53,787 bases of DNA. Origin: an uncultured Clostridia bacterium. GTDB lineage: Bacteria; Bacillota; Clostridia; Christensenellales; Borkfalkiaceae. Made by a program: the position numbers and the translations under genes. Shown here piece by piece: positions 40,408 to 49,717 of the stretch. Positions within the stretch are counted from its first letter, which is position 1. Each line of letters begins with the position of its first letter. The notes under the pieces are model-generated. The model worked only from the letters and a program-made list of their open reading frames with translations. It was not told the origin of the DNA and searched no databases. The DNA is taken from the NCBI GenBank assembly GCA_947625695.1, contig CANQPO010000003.1:1-53787 (forward strand), read 5' to 3'.

Positions 40408-40436
40408 TTGACTTTGCAAAAAAAGTAACTTATAAT
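40408..40436 (+). promoter_or_regulatory. Promoter of the pheST T-box transcript
   Basis: TTGACT (40408-40413), 17 bases, TATAAT (40431-40436), immediately upstream of the T-box leader. Confidence 0.75.
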
Positions 40437-40442
40437 ATCGGC

Positions 40443-40693
40443 AGAGGCGTTTGAAACGGAAGAGACGTTGCCAATTACTTTCTTTCCAGAGAGAGGGACC
40501 CGCGGCTGAGAGGTCTTTCAGGAAAGGGGCGGCGGTATTCCCCCGCGAGCCGCTCTCCCGAACCGAACTTTAAGGGGAGCCGTTTCCCGCGTCAAGGGAC
40601 AATGAGGCGCGTGATATTCGCGCGCAAAGACAGGTGGTACCGCGTCATTTTCACGCCCTGTCAACCGAAAAAGGTTGACAGGCGTTTATTTTT
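40443..40693 (+). ncRNA. T-box leader controlling pheS-pheT
   Basis: The T-box sequence AGGTGGTACCGCG lies at 40632-40644 and base-pairs with the acceptor end of uncharged tRNA. Upstream, AGAGAGGGACC (~40489) and CGGCTGAGAGGTCT belong to stem I. An intrinsic terminator follows: TGTCAACC (40659-40666), GAAAAA, GGTTGACA (40673-40680) and a T-run to 40693. Uncharged tRNA-Phe should favour readthrough. The specifier codon was not resolved with certainty; a TTT lies after GAAC at ~40569. Confidence 0.9.
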
Positions 40694-40711
40694 CAAAAAG
40701 GGAGGCAGACA

Positions 40712-41728
40712 GTGGAAGAAGTCGATTTATTGCAAGAGGCGACGCAAGAGGCGGAGGCGGCGGAGGACAGCCGCGCCCTCTACGAAGTCAAGATGAAGTT
40801 TTTGGGACGCACGGGCAAGGTGACCGCCCTCCTCAAGGGGATGAAGGAGATCGCGCAGGAGGCCCGCCCCGCGTTCGGCAAAAGGGTGAACGCCCTCCGC
40901 GAGGCGCTCGAGGAAAAATTCGCCGCGCTCGAGGAGAAGGTCAAGCAAAAGGAGCTCGAAAAGAAGCTCGCGGGCGAGAATATCGACGTCACCATGCCGG
41001 GGCGGCACACAAAGCAGGGGGCCCTCCACCCCGTCACGCGGGTGAAGGACCGGCTTATCGACCTCTTCTCGGGCATGGGCTTCGAAGTGTTCGAGGGCCC
41101 CGAGATCGAGAGCGAATACTACAACTTCACCGCCCTCAACACCCCCGCCGACCACCCCGCGCGGGACATGCAGGACACCTTCTATCTCACCGAGGAATTT
41201 CTCCTGCGCACGCAGACGAGCGCGGGACAGATCCGCGTAATGGAGCAGAAAAAGCCGCCCATCAAAATACTTTCGCCGGGCAGAGTGTTCCGCTCGGACG
41301 ACGACGCCACCCACTCTCCCATGTTCCACCAGATGGAGGGGCTCGTGGTGGACAAGCACATCACGCTTTGCGATTTGCAGGGCATGCTCGACGAGTTCGC
41401 CAAGAAGATGTTCTCCGAGACGAGCAAAACGCGGCTCCGCCCGAGCTATTTCCCGTTTACGGAACCGTCCGTCGAGGTGGACGTGAGCTGCGCCGCCTGC
41501 GGAGGGAAGGGCTGTTCTCTCTGCAAGGGAACGGGCTGGATAGAAGTGCTCGGCGCTGGCATGGTGAACAGGCGGGTGCTCGAAAACTGCGGCGTCGATC
41601 CCGACGAATATTCGGGCTTTGCCTTTGGCATGGGCATCGAGCGCATCGCCATGCTCAAATACGGGATCAACAACATCAAACTTTTAACGGAAAACGACAC
41701 CCGTTTCCTCGAACAATTCAAGGACTGA
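40712..41728 (+). CDS. pheS: Phenylalanyl-tRNA synthetase alpha subunit
   Basis: A 338-residue subunit that holds the catalytic centre. GTG start at 40712 after GGGAGGCAGACA. The first ~90 residues are the coiled-coil arm. Class II motifs: motif 1 near [23 protein letters not shown], motif 2 around [26 protein letters not shown], motif 3 at [35 protein letters not shown] zinc-finger-like insertion is present, as in many bacterial PheS. It is followed by pheT after 13 bp and controlled by the T-box. Confidence 0.97.
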   Translation: MEEVDLLQEATQEAEAAEDSRALYEVKMKFLGRTGKVTALLKGMKEIAQEARPAFGKRVNALREALEEKFAALEEKVKQKELEKKLAGENIDVTMPGRHTKQGALHPVTRVKDRLIDLFSGMGFEVFEGPEIESEYYNFTALNTPADHPARDMQDTFYLTEEFLLRTQTSAGQIRVMEQKKPPIKILSPGRVFRSDDDATHSPMFHQMEGLVVDKHITLCDLQGMLDEFAKKMFSETSKTRLRPSYFPFTEPSVEVDVSCAACGGKGCSLCKGTGWIEVLGAGMVNRRVLENCGVDPDEYSGFAFGMGIERIAMLKYGINNIKLLTENDTRFLEQFKD

Positions 41729-41741
41729 GGAGGAGCAAACA

Positions 41742-44144
41742 ATGTTATTGCCTTACAGCTGGTTAAAAGAATACGTCAACGTCTCCCTTCCCGCGGAGGA
41801 ATTGCAGGAAAAACTTTTCTCTTGCGGCTTCGAAGTGGAGGAGCTCACCTACCTCGGCAAGGACGTGGAGGGGGTATATACCGGTAAAATCTTAAAGTGC
41901 GAAAAGCACCCCGACGCGGACAGGCTCACCATTTGCGGGGTGGACTGCGGCGAGAAGGGCGCAAAGCAGATCGTCACCGCCGCGACCAACGTGTTTGAGG
42001 GAGCAATCGTTCCCGTCGCTTTGGACGGCGCCACCGTCAAGCATGAGGGGGGCGTGCAGAAGATCAAGACGGGCAAACTCCGCGGGGTCGTCTCCGAGGG
42101 GATGTTCTGCTCGGGCGAAGAGCTCGGCATTTCCGAAGATTTCTACGAGGGAGCCGAGGTCAACGGCATTCTCATTCTCGACGGAGATACGCCGCTCGGC
42201 GCGGACATCCGTCCCATCGTCGGCATCGACGATTACATTTTCGACATCGCTGTGACGGCGAACCGCCCCGACTGCCAGAGCATTTTCGGGCTTGCGCGCG
42301 AGGTCGCCGCCGTCTGCAAACTGCCCCTCAAAGCGCCCGAAATTGCATACGGTTGCACAAAAACGGCGGAAAAGGTCGCCGTTGAGGTCAAGGAGCCCAA
42401 GCTCTGCCCGCGCTACATCGGGCACCTTGTTGGGGACGTGAAGATAGGTAAGAGCCCGCGCCTCCTCCGTCGCCGTCTCGCCCTCATGGGACTGCGCTCG
42501 GTCAATAATGTGGTGGATATTACCAACTATGTGCTGCTCGAAATGGGGCAGCCCATGCACGCGTTCGACAGAAGATTTTTGCGCGGCGACAAGATCGTGG
42601 TGCGCTGCGCGACGGAAGGGGAGAAGATTGTCACTCTCGACGAGAAGGAGTTTTCCCTCCACCCCGAGAACCTTCTCATCTGCGACGGCGAGCGTCCCGT
42701 CGCCCTTGCGGGCGTCATGGGAGGCCTCAACAGCGAGATAAAAGACGATACGTATGAAGTTTTCTTCGAGGCGGCGAGCTTTGCGCGCGACAGCGTGCGG
42801 AAAACTTCGAGGAGCTTGGGTCAGCGCAGCGACTCCTCCGCTCGCTTCGAAAAGGGGGTGGACCCGCTCTATACGCCCGCGCTCGGCATGGCACGCGCCC
42901 TTCATCTCGTGGAGGAGCTCGGCTGCGGCGCACCCACCGATTACGGCGCGGACGTGCTCGGCGTTTCTTCGGAGAAAAAGGTCATTCATACCTCCTACGC
43001 TGCCATCGACAAGGTGCTCGGCATCCACGTTCTCAAGGAGGAGGTAAACGCCATTTTGGGGCGGCTCTTCTTTGAGATCGAAGATCACGGCGAGGAGTTT
43101 TCGGCAGTCGTACCCCTTTGGCGGGATGATGTGGACGGCTATCCCGACCTTGCAGAAGAGGTCATCCGTATGTACGGCTACGACCACATCACGCCCACCT
43201 TCCTTGAAAATGCAACCGTGACGCACGGCGGCAGAACGCCCGCGCAGGAGCAGGAGCGCAAGGCAAAGCGCGCGCTCGAAAAGGAGGGCTTCTTCGAGGC
43301 GTGCAACTATTCCTTCTATTCGCCCAAGGACTTCGACCTTCTGCGCCTTCCCGAAAACGCGCCGGAGCGCAGGGCCGTGAAAATTCTCAACCCCATCGGC
43401 GAGGATCTCTCCGTCATGCGGACCATCCTCATCCCCTCCATGCTTCAGAACGTGGTGCGCAACGTCCGCCGCGGCAACTACGAGGGGAGGCTGTTCGAGC
43501 TTGCAAATGTGTACCTGTGTGAAGAATTGCCGCTTAAAACCCTGCCCGAGGAGCGCAAACACCTCGTGTTCGGGCTGTGGGGAGAGGGGGACTTCTTCGA
43601 CCTCAAGGGAGCAATCGAGGCACTTGCGGAGGCGTTCGACGTCAAGTTGAATTTCGTGAAAGGGGAGCGGCCCTTCCTGCACCCGGGTGTGACGGCAGTC
43701 GTAAAGATGGGGGAGAAGGAAGTGGGATTTTTGGGTGAATTGCACCCCGAAATCGCAAACGGTTTGGCATTGGAGAAAAAAGTGTACCTCGCAGAGCTCG
43801 ACTACGCGGCGATCTCCAAACGGTTTGCAAAGGAAATCTCCTATCACAATCTGCCCAAGTTCGAGAGCGTCCGCCGCGACCTTGCGGTGGTGGTGGAGGA
43901 GAAGGTGACCTGCGCCGAGGTGCAGGAGTGCATTCTCCGCGCCTGCAAAGCGGTGAAAAAGGCGGAGCTGTTCGACGTCTACCGCGGCAAACAGCTCGGG
44001 CAGGACAAAAAGAGCATGGCGTTCCGTCTCACCTTCGAGCCGGACGAAAAGGCGGAGAAGGGGCTCTCTCCGGAGACGGTAGACGGTTTCTTCAATAAGA
44101 TCGTCGGCAACTTAAAGCACAACCTAAACGCCGAATTGAGGTAA
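41742..44144 (+). CDS. pheT: Phenylalanyl-tRNA synthetase beta subunit
   Basis: An 800-residue subunit that binds tRNA and edits mischarged Tyr. Domains in order: EMAP/OB-like N-terminus (~40-150), B3/B4 editing domain (~205-400; NNVVDITNYVLLEMGQPMHAFD), B5 (~405-475), a class II-like core (~480-690; DLAEEVIRMYGYDHI, NPIGEDLSVMRTILIPSML), and the ferredoxin-like anticodon-binding domain at the end (~705-800; FPSV-like KFESVRRDLAVVV). Length is normal. Ribosome binding site GAGGAGCAAACA. Confidence 0.97.
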   Translation: MLLPYSWLKEYVNVSLPAEELQEKLFSCGFEVEELTYLGKDVEGVYTGKILKCEKHPDADRLTICGVDCGEKGAKQIVTAATNVFEGAIVPVALDGATVKHEGGVQKIKTGKLRGVVSEGMFCSGEELGISEDFYEGAEVNGILILDGDTPLGADIRPIVGIDDYIFDIAVTANRPDCQSIFGLAREVAAVCKLPLKAPEIAYGCTKTAEKVAVEVKEPKLCPRYIGHLVGDVKIGKSPRLLRRRLALMGLRSVNNVVDITNYVLLEMGQPMHAFDRRFLRGDKIVVRCATEGEKIVTLDEKEFSLHPENLLICDGERPVALAGVMGGLNSEIKDDTYEVFFEAASFARDSVRKTSRSLGQRSDSSARFEKGVDPLYTPALGMARALHLVEELGCGAPTDYGADVLGVSSEKKVIHTSYAAIDKVLGIHVLKEEVNAILGRLFFEIEDHGEEFSAVVPLWRDDVDGYPDLAEEVIRMYGYDHITPTFLENATVTHGGRTPAQEQERKAKRALEKEGFFEACNYSFYSPKDFDLLRLPENAPERRAVKILNPIGEDLSVMRTILIPSMLQNVVRNVRRGNYEGRLFELANVYLCEELPLKTLPEERKHLVFGLWGEGDFFDLKGAIEALAEAFDVKLNFVKGERPFLHPGVTAVVKMGEKEVGFLGELHPEIANGLALEKKVYLAELDYAAISKRFAKEISYHNLPKFESVRRDLAVVVEEKVTCAEVQECILRACKAVKKAELFDVYRGKQLGQDKKSMAFRLTFEPDEKAEKGLSPETVDGFFNKIVGNLKHNLNAELR

Positions 44145-44171
44145 AGGGTGGGTGGCGAAACGGCTCTTCCA

Positions 44172-44498
44172 AAGCGTCATGCTGAGGCGAAATGTGTTTA
44201 CGCAGTCCCGTTAGCAAGTCCGCGAAGGCATCTTGGTACGTTTGGGTTTGGTTTTGAACGTACTTGGACGTAGCAAGATTCCCTCGGGGAATTGCCATGT
44301 CGGACTTCGTTATTGCTTTATCGGCTCGGAATGACGCACAACTGTCATTTCGACTCGCCGTTCCGAATTTGTCATTTCGACCGAAGCGAGCAACGCGAGC
44401 GAAGTGGAGAAATCTCGCTTTTTTAATAAGGTAGAGATTTCTACTTCGTCGCAAGCTCCTCGTGCCGCCCTTCGACAACATAGAACGTGCGGGCGGGG
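44172..44498 (+). repeat. Long dispersed repeat, family C, copy 1 (interrupted)
   Basis: Matches 51703-51917 in reverse complement: AAGCGTCATGCTGAG, CGAAGGCATCTTGGTACG, TTTGGGTTTGGTTTT, AGCAAGATTCCCTCGGGGAA, TTGCCATGTCG, then GCCCTTCGACAACATAGAAC. About 117 bases between ~44325 and 44442 are absent from the other copy and include family A (44370-44442). Confidence 0.8.
44370..44442. repeat. MITE-like repeat, family A, left part, inside family C
   Basis: TGTCATTTCGACCGAAGCGA continuing to GAGAAATCTC, a T-rich loop, and GGTAGAGATTTCT, identical in order to 21794-21867. The right terminus is missing; family C sequence resumes directly (ACTTCGTCGC). Confidence 0.75.
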
Positions 44499-44525
44499 CG
44501 GTGAACGGGTGAAAAGGGAAGCACA

Positions 44526-44572
44526 AAAAAGCCGCCGCGGGCGGACCGAAAGGTCCGCCCGCGGCGGCTTTT
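44526..44572. terminator. Strong bidirectional terminator
   Basis: A stem of about 17 GC-rich pairs (GCCGCCGCGGGCGGACC / GGTCCGCCCGCGGCGGC) around GAAA with A and T runs at the ends. It lies just past the end of the minus-strand DUF697 gene and ends pheST transcripts from the other side. Confidence 0.85.
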
Positions 44573-44583
44573 CCGTAAACTCC

Positions 44584-45633
44584 TCAAACTGCGGGAGCGT
44601 ATTTCTTTTTCTTTTTGAGCTGGGTCTCGAGTTCGGTGCAGGCCTCCTGCAGTTCCACGGGGGTCTCGCTCACGTCCACGCCGTCTAAAATGTCCTGCAG
44701 TTTATATTCCTTGGTGAGGTATTTGATCGTTTGATAGCCGATCACGGTGGTGAGGGTCCCGTTTACGAGCCCCTGCACCGAGCTATCCACGAGCGCGGCG
44801 ATCGCAGAGCCCAAGATCGGGATGTCCCGCACCGCTTCGCCCATCGTCTTCACAACGGTGTTGCCCACGTTCATGCTCCCCAAACCATAGGCGGTGAGGG
44901 AGTTGGTGAGCACTCTTCCGAAGATCTTCACGAGCTTTGCGTCCGACGGACGGAAGCCGTAGAGGAAGATCAGGTCCTTGATGAGCTGCAGATTGACGAC
45001 CACAATGAGCGCGGCGTCCACGTGCGCCGCCTGCGAGACCATCGAATAGGTCGCGCTCTTGAGCGAACTCTTGAAGATGAGGTCCTTTGCCGACTTCTTC
45101 ACCGACCCCTCGTATAGGGCGGTGAGGTTCTTTTTGAGCCCTTCTTCGTCCCCCGTCTTGGAGGCGATGGCGAGCTGGCCCACGACCTTCGAATCGTACC
45201 AACCCACGCCCTCTACTCTTGCGGTGAGGTCGATGATCTTCTCCGCAATGTCGTGGCGGAGCTTCTTGTTGTGCCGCTGCGCCTCCCGCGCCGTAAACGC
45301 GTTGACGTTGGTGACGAAGTAGTCCGACTTCATGATCTTGCAGAGGGGAACGATAAACACGAATATGTACAAAATGAGGCACCCGCCCGCCACGCCGTAG
45401 CCGACATATTCGTTGATCTTGTACACGTCGAGGGAGATGAGCGCGAGCACGGCGAAGAGGAACACGCCGATGACCGCCGCCACGAGGCGCAGCAAAAATT
45501 TCGCGCCGCGCACGTTCTGCCGCTTGGTGTACTTCTGTTCGTATTCGTAAATGGTGAGCTTGCCGTTTGTCTGCGCACTTTCGCCCGCCTTCTTCTCGTA
45601 AACGGTAAGTCCCTTTTCTTCTTTTTGTTTCAT
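44584..45633 (-). CDS. DUF697/YcjF-like membrane protein
   Basis: A 349-residue protein. The ATG at 45633 follows AGGAGG. An N-terminal soluble part with KLTIYEYEQKY precedes two helices (~48-72 and ~80-105; FLLRLVAAVIGVFLFAVLALI, GYGVAGGCLILYIFVFIVPL). The C-terminal half (~185-320; VDAALIVVVNLQLIKDLIFLYGFRP ... LTAYGLGSMNVGNTVVKTMGEAVRDIPILGSAIAALVDSS) matches the DUF697 region of YcjF-type proteins, often linked to small GTPases. No GTPase gene accompanies it here. The role is unknown. The last residues (KKKKKY) are basic. Confidence 0.72.
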   Translation of the reverse strand: MKQKEEKGLTVYEKKAGESAQTNGKLTIYEYEQKYTKRQNVRGAKFLLRLVAAVIGVFLFAVLALISLDVYKINEYVGYGVAGGCLILYIFVFIVPLCKIMKSDYFVTNVNAFTAREAQRHNKKLRHDIAEKIIDLTARVEGVGWYDSKVVGQLAIASKTGDEEGLKKNLTALYEGSVKKSAKDLIFKSSLKSATYSMVSQAAHVDAALIVVVNLQLIKDLIFLYGFRPSDAKLVKIFGRVLTNSLTAYGLGSMNVGNTVVKTMGEAVRDIPILGSAIAALVDSSVQGLVNGTLTTVIGYQTIKYLTKEYKLQDILDGVDVSETPVELQEACTELETQLKKKKKYAPAV

Positions 45634-45652
45634 CGTGCTGCCTCCTGTAAAA

Positions 45653-45681
45653 AGCATACAACAAATTTTTTATTTTGTAAA
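45653..45681 (-). promoter_or_regulatory. Promoter of the DUF697 gene
   Basis: On the minus strand TTTACA (45681-45676), 17 bases, TATGCT (45658-45653), about 20 bases before the start codon. Confidence 0.55.
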
Positions 45682-45719
45682 GCGGTTTCACCGAAATTCC
45701 CCGCTGGAAGAAAGAGGAA

Positions 45720-45749
45720 GCCGCCCCCGAAGCGCGCTTCGGGGGCGGC
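45720..45749 (-). terminator. Hairpin after the EF-G-like gene
   Basis: GCCGCCCCCGAAGC and GCTTCGGGGGCGGC form a 14-bp stem placed 15 bases beyond the minus-strand stop codon. The T content after it is modest (CTTCCTCTTT). Confidence 0.65.
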
Positions 45750-45763
45750 GTATTCTTTTAAAA

Positions 45764-47824
45764 TCAGCCTTGCTGCGCCTTGACGACCGCCTGGATCACG
45801 GTCTCGGGCGCTTGCTCGTAGCGGGCGAACTCCTGCGAGAAGGAGCCTCTGCCCTGCGTCATGGAGCGAAGGGAGGTCGCATAGGTGAGGATCTCGCCCT
45901 CGGGCGCCTCCGCCGTAATCACCTGCAGGCCCTCAACGGTGTCCATGCCGATGATGCGGCCGCGGCGTTTGTTGAGGTCGCCCATGATGTCGCCGACGTA
46001 CTGCTCGGGTACCGTGATCTTCATCGAACAGACGGGTTCGAGAATGACGGGTCTTGCGCGGCGGATGCCGTCCTCATAGGCGAGTTTCGCCGCGGAGACG
46101 AAGGCAACTTCCTTACTGTCTACGGGGTGATACTTGCCGTCGAAGAGGGTCGCCTTCAGATTGACCATGGGATAGCCCGCGAGCACGCCCTTCTGGATGG
46201 CTTCGCGCAGACCTTTTTCCACGGCGGGAATAAACTGCTTGGGCACCGTGCCGCCGACGACCGCGTCCACGAATTCGAACACGCCGTCCTCAGCGCCCGG
46301 CTCGAAGCGGATCTCCACGACGCCGAACTGTCCCGCGCCGCCCGTCTGCTTCTTGTGCTTGCCTTCGGCCTCCGCCTTCCCCGTGATCGCTTCACGGTAG
46401 GCAACGGTGGGGGTGGAGAAGTCGGCGTCCGCGCCGAACTTGCTCTTGAGTCTGCGCTTGATGATCTCGAGCTGGACTTCGCCCTGTCCGCAGGCGAGAG
46501 TCTCGCCCGTCTCGGTGTTTTTGCGCACCTGGAAGCTCTTGTCCTCCTCGGCAAGGCGGTAGAGCCCGCCGAACACTTTGTCCTCGGTGCCGCGCACGGT
46601 GGCGTTGACCGCCATCGAGAGCACGGGTTCGGGGAAGTGAATGGGCTCGAACTGCACGGGAGCGGCGGGGTCGCACAAGGTGTCGCCCGTGCCCGTGTTG
46701 CTGAGTTTATTCACCGCGCCGATGTCGCCTGCGACGAGCTCGGTGACGGGGACCTGCTTCTTGCCGACGAGAAGATAGATGGCGTTTATGCGCTCCTCGG
46801 TGTCGGTATTGGGGTTATAGACGGTCATGCCCGAGCGGAGAACGCCGCGGCAGACGCGTAAGTAGTTGAGCTTGCCCACGAAGGGGTCCACGGCGGTCTT
46901 GAAGATCTGCGCCGCGAAGGGAGCGTTCTCGTCGCACGAAACGGAGATCTGCTCTTTGGTCTTGAGGTCGGTCGCGGGAAGTCCCGCCCGTTCCGCCGCC
47001 TGCGGCAGATACTCGACAAGCGCGTTCATGAGGTTGATGACGCCCTTGTTGAGAAGGGCGCTGCCCGCGAGCACGGGAATGACGCTGATCGTCTGGATGC
47101 CCTTGCGGAGCCCGAGCGCCGTCTCTTCGGGAGTGAGCGCGCCCTCTTCGAAGTACTTTTCGAGGAGTTCTTCATCGTTCTCCGCGGCCGATTCCTGCAG
47201 AACGCCCTGCATTTCGGTGAGCTCGGAGGCATAGGCTACGGGGACGTCGATCGCCTCCACGCCCTTCGCGCCGAATTTATACGCCTCGCCCGTGATCACG
47301 TTGATGTAACCCGTCATCTTGTTCCCCTCCATAATGGGGATCTGCACGGGCGCGATCTTGCCCTTATAGCGCTCCTGAAGGGCGCGCACGGTGCCGGGAT
47401 AATCGGCGTTTTCCTTGTCCATGCCGTTGATAAAGACGATAGAAGGTTTTTTGAGTTTGAGACAGCGGTCGAGCGCCTTCTCGGTGCCCACCGTGACGGA
47501 GCCGTTCGGCCCCACCACCACGAGCGCCGCGCCCGCCGCGCGCATTGCGGCGATGACTTCGCCTTCGAAATCATAGAACCCGGGCGCGTCGAGAAGATTG
47601 ATCTTGACGTCCTTCCACGTAAGGTTGGCTACGGCGAGGGAAATGGAGGTCTTTCTTGCGATCTCCTGCTCGTCGAAGTCGGAGACGGTCGTGCCGTTGT
47701 CCGTCTTGCCCATGCGTTCGATGACGCCGCCGTTGAAGAGGATCGCCTCCATGAGCGTCGTCTTGCCCTCGCCGCCGTGGCCGACGATGGCGATGTTGCG
47801 GATATTTGTTGCGGAAATACTCAT
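45764..47824 (-). CDS. EF-G-like translational GTPase (diverged subfamily)
   Basis: A 686-residue five-domain EF-G homologue. The start is the ATG at 47824; the frame upstream is AT-rich and not coding-like. The G motifs differ from translocating EF-G: G1 is VGHGGEGKTTL (usual AHIDAGKTT), G3 is DAPGF (usual DTPGH, whose His activates water), G4 is NGMD (usual NKMD). Domain IV and V motifs are retained (GVLAGYPMVNLKATLFDGKYHPVDSKEVAF; MGDLNKRRGRIIGMD). It fits the EF-G-like/EF-G2 subfamily often present as a second copy in Firmicutes; its function is poorly understood. The main fusA is presumably elsewhere. It is divergent from the purine permease gene. Confidence 0.85.
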   Translation of the reverse strand: MSISATNIRNIAIVGHGGEGKTTLMEAILFNGGVIERMGKTDNGTTVSDFDEQEIARKTSISLAVANLTWKDVKINLLDAPGFYDFEGEVIAAMRAAGAALVVVGPNGSVTVGTEKALDRCLKLKKPSIVFINGMDKENADYPGTVRALQERYKGKIAPVQIPIMEGNKMTGYINVITGEAYKFGAKGVEAIDVPVAYASELTEMQGVLQESAAENDEELLEKYFEEGALTPEETALGLRKGIQTISVIPVLAGSALLNKGVINLMNALVEYLPQAAERAGLPATDLKTKEQISVSCDENAPFAAQIFKTAVDPFVGKLNYLRVCRGVLRSGMTVYNPNTDTEERINAIYLLVGKKQVPVTELVAGDIGAVNKLSNTGTGDTLCDPAAPVQFEPIHFPEPVLSMAVNATVRGTEDKVFGGLYRLAEEDKSFQVRKNTETGETLACGQGEVQLEIIKRRLKSKFGADADFSTPTVAYREAITGKAEAEGKHKKQTGGAGQFGVVEIRFEPGAEDGVFEFVDAVVGGTVPKQFIPAVEKGLREAIQKGVLAGYPMVNLKATLFDGKYHPVDSKEVAFVSAAKLAYEDGIRRARPVILEPVCSMKITVPEQYVGDIMGDLNKRRGRIIGMDTVEGLQVITAEAPEGEILTYATSLRSMTQGRGSFSQEFARYEQAPETVIQAVVKAQQG

Positions 47825-48030
47825 AATGTTCCCCTTGGGTCGTAAATTGCGGGCAAAGATCGTTCTTTGAAAACAAAAGCCCACCTTTTCCATTATACAG
47901 CTTTTTTGGGAAAAATCAAGTGGGAAAGATAAAAAAGATAAAAAAAATCGTAAACTTTTTCGCCGAATGAAGAATTTGTTCATTAGATGTTAATTTTTCT
48001 TGATTTCTCTTGATTTTGTTGTCAAAAATC

Positions 48031-48059
48031 TTGCATTTTTACCAAAAATATGATAAAAT
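48031..48059 (+). promoter_or_regulatory. Promoter of the purine permease gene
   Basis: TTGCAT (48031-48036), 17 bases, TAAAAT (48054-48059). The start point near 48066 leaves under 30 bases of leader, so no purine or PRPP riboswitch fits here. The rest of the divergent gap 47825-48030 is AT-rich and shows nothing else. Confidence 0.65.
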
Positions 48060-48092
48060 TACAGAAATCTTTTCAAAAAAAGGAAGTACTTT

Positions 48093-49592
48093 ATGGAAAA
48101 CAATCAAACGGAAGCTCCCGAAAAGACCGCCCGCCGCGGATTGCTCGGCAAATTGGACGGGTTTTTCGGAATCTCGCGCATGGGCTCCACTTTCCGCATG
48201 GAGATCATGGCAGGCTTTACCACCTTCATGTCCATGGTCTACATCCTCATGGTGAACGCAAGCGTGTGTTCCGAGGAGTGGGTGGGACTCTCCTACGGGG
48301 CGGCGTACATTGCCACGGCGATCGGCGCGATCGCGGGGACCCTCCTCATGGCATTGCTCGCGGGCATGCCCCTTGCGCAGGCGCCCGGGGTCGGCGTCGG
48401 CGCCTTCGTCATCTACACCCTGCTTCTCAGGTATTCGGGCCTCACCTATGCCAACTGCATGCTGTTTACCCTCATCGACGGGGTGATCTTCCTCATTCTG
48501 ACGGTAACGGGCTTAAGACAGAAGATATTCGAAGCCATTCCGCAGGCGGTCAGAAAGGCGATCCCCATCGGCATCGGGTTCTTTATCGCCTTCATCGGCA
48601 TGCAACAGGCGAAGGTCATCGTCGCGGACGGCTCCACCCTCGTCAAGTTCTTCTCGATCAGCGTCATGCCGAATGCGGGGAACAGCTTTATGGCATGGGA
48701 CGCCAAAGACGGGGTCACGGGCATGCTCCCCGCCCTCGTCGCCCTCGCGGGGGTGATCGCGATCGCGATCATGTCGCACAAAAAAGTCAAGGGTTCCATT
48801 CTTTGGGGGATCCTCGGCTCGGCAGGCCTCTTTTACATTCTCGCGGGCATCGCCTATGGGTGCGGTTCGGCGGGCGCGGAGGCATACTTCTCCTCCATCA
48901 CCTTCGTGAGCCCCTTCGCGGCATTCAAGAGCTGGGGAAGCGAGGCGGTCGGGAAGGTGTTCACCGCAGGCTTCGATTTCAGCGGGATCGAGGGAGGAGC
49001 GGCGACCGTCGTGGTCGTTCTGCTCACCTCCGCGCTCTCCCTCTGCATGATCGATATGTTCAACACCATCGGCACTTTGTACGGCACCTGCAAGCGGGGC
49101 AACCTCTTGGACGAAAACGGGACGCCCCTTCGCATGAAGCGCATGATGCTCTGCGACGCGATCGCGACCTGCGTCGGCTCCATGGCGGGGACGACCACCG
49201 TCACGACCTTCGTAGAGTCCTCCTCTGGGGTTGCGGAGGGAGGCAAGACGGGCTTCACCGCTCTCACCGCGGCGATTTTGTTCCTCGTTGCCATGTTCCT
49301 TTCGCCCATCGCCCAGCTCATTCCGCGGAGCGCTGTAGCGCCCGCGCTCATCTGGGTGGGGGTGCTCATGATGGAGCCGATCAAGGAGATCGATTGGGCG
49401 GAGCCCTTGGAGGCGGTCGTCGCATTCATCACCTTCATCGTCATGCTGCTCGGCTATTCCATCGAAAGGGGGATCGGCATGGGTATCATCGCCTATGTGA
49501 TCGTCAAAGTGTGCACGGGCAAGATTAAGGAGGTCGGCGTCACCACGTGGATCATCTGTGCGCTCTTCCTTGCAATGTTCCTCGTGACCTAA
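48093..49592 (+). CDS. NCS2-family purine permease (AzgA/PbuG type)
   Basis: A 499-residue transporter with 12-14 helices, importing adenine, guanine or hypoxanthine by proton symport. Family landmarks: FRMEIMAGFTTFMSMVYIL near the start, AIAGTLLMALLAGMPLAQAPGVGVGAFVIY, GIGFFIAFIGMQQAKVIV, and MAGTTTVTTFVESSSGVAEGGKTGFTAL, the NCS2 signature in its second half. The start follows AAAGGAAGTACTTT. Single gene between its own promoter and a strong terminator. Confidence 0.9.
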   Translation: MENNQTEAPEKTARRGLLGKLDGFFGISRMGSTFRMEIMAGFTTFMSMVYILMVNASVCSEEWVGLSYGAAYIATAIGAIAGTLLMALLAGMPLAQAPGVGVGAFVIYTLLLRYSGLTYANCMLFTLIDGVIFLILTVTGLRQKIFEAIPQAVRKAIPIGIGFFIAFIGMQQAKVIVADGSTLVKFFSISVMPNAGNSFMAWDAKDGVTGMLPALVALAGVIAIAIMSHKKVKGSILWGILGSAGLFYILAGIAYGCGSAGAEAYFSSITFVSPFAAFKSWGSEAVGKVFTAGFDFSGIEGGAATVVVVLLTSALSLCMIDMFNTIGTLYGTCKRGNLLDENGTPLRMKRMMLCDAIATCVGSMAGTTTVTTFVESSSGVAEGGKTGFTALTAAILFLVAMFLSPIAQLIPRSAVAPALIWVGVLMMEPIKEIDWAEPLEAVVAFITFIVMLLGYSIERGIGMGIIAYVIVKVCTGKIKEVGVTTWIICALFLAMFLVT

Positions 49593-49607
49593 CTGCTTGA
49601 AATTTTT

Positions 49608-49644
49608 AAGCCGCCGCGCGCTTTCCGAAAGCGCGCGGCGGCTT
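49608..49644 (+). terminator. Terminator of the purine permease gene
   Basis: AAGCCGCCGCGCGCTTTC pairs with GAAAGCGCGCGGCGGCTT, an 18-bp arm pair with a tiny loop, followed by TT and a T-rich stretch. Confidence 0.85.
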
Positions 49645-49717
49645 TTGCTTTGCGTTCGTTCTATTCGGAGAAAGGCGCGCATACATTGTGCGGAGGGTGT
49701 TTCCTCGGGAGGTGAAT

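Larger units (their letters stand above)
44145..44583. repeat. 439-base gap holding a nested repeat and a terminator
   Basis: No gene is seen. The gap is filled by a family C repeat (44172-44498) interrupted by a family A-containing segment, followed by the terminator at 44526-44572. Confidence 0.7.

Noticed and set aside
40602..40796. 64-codon frame in the pheS leader
   Set aside because: It overlaps the T-box and terminator and runs into pheS in another frame; the RNA explains the sequence better.
47990..48092. Purine or PRPP riboswitch before the NCS2 permease
   Set aside because: The best promoter leaves under 30 bases of leader, too short for a known purine aptamer, and the upstream sequence is AT-rich without conserved aptamer segments.
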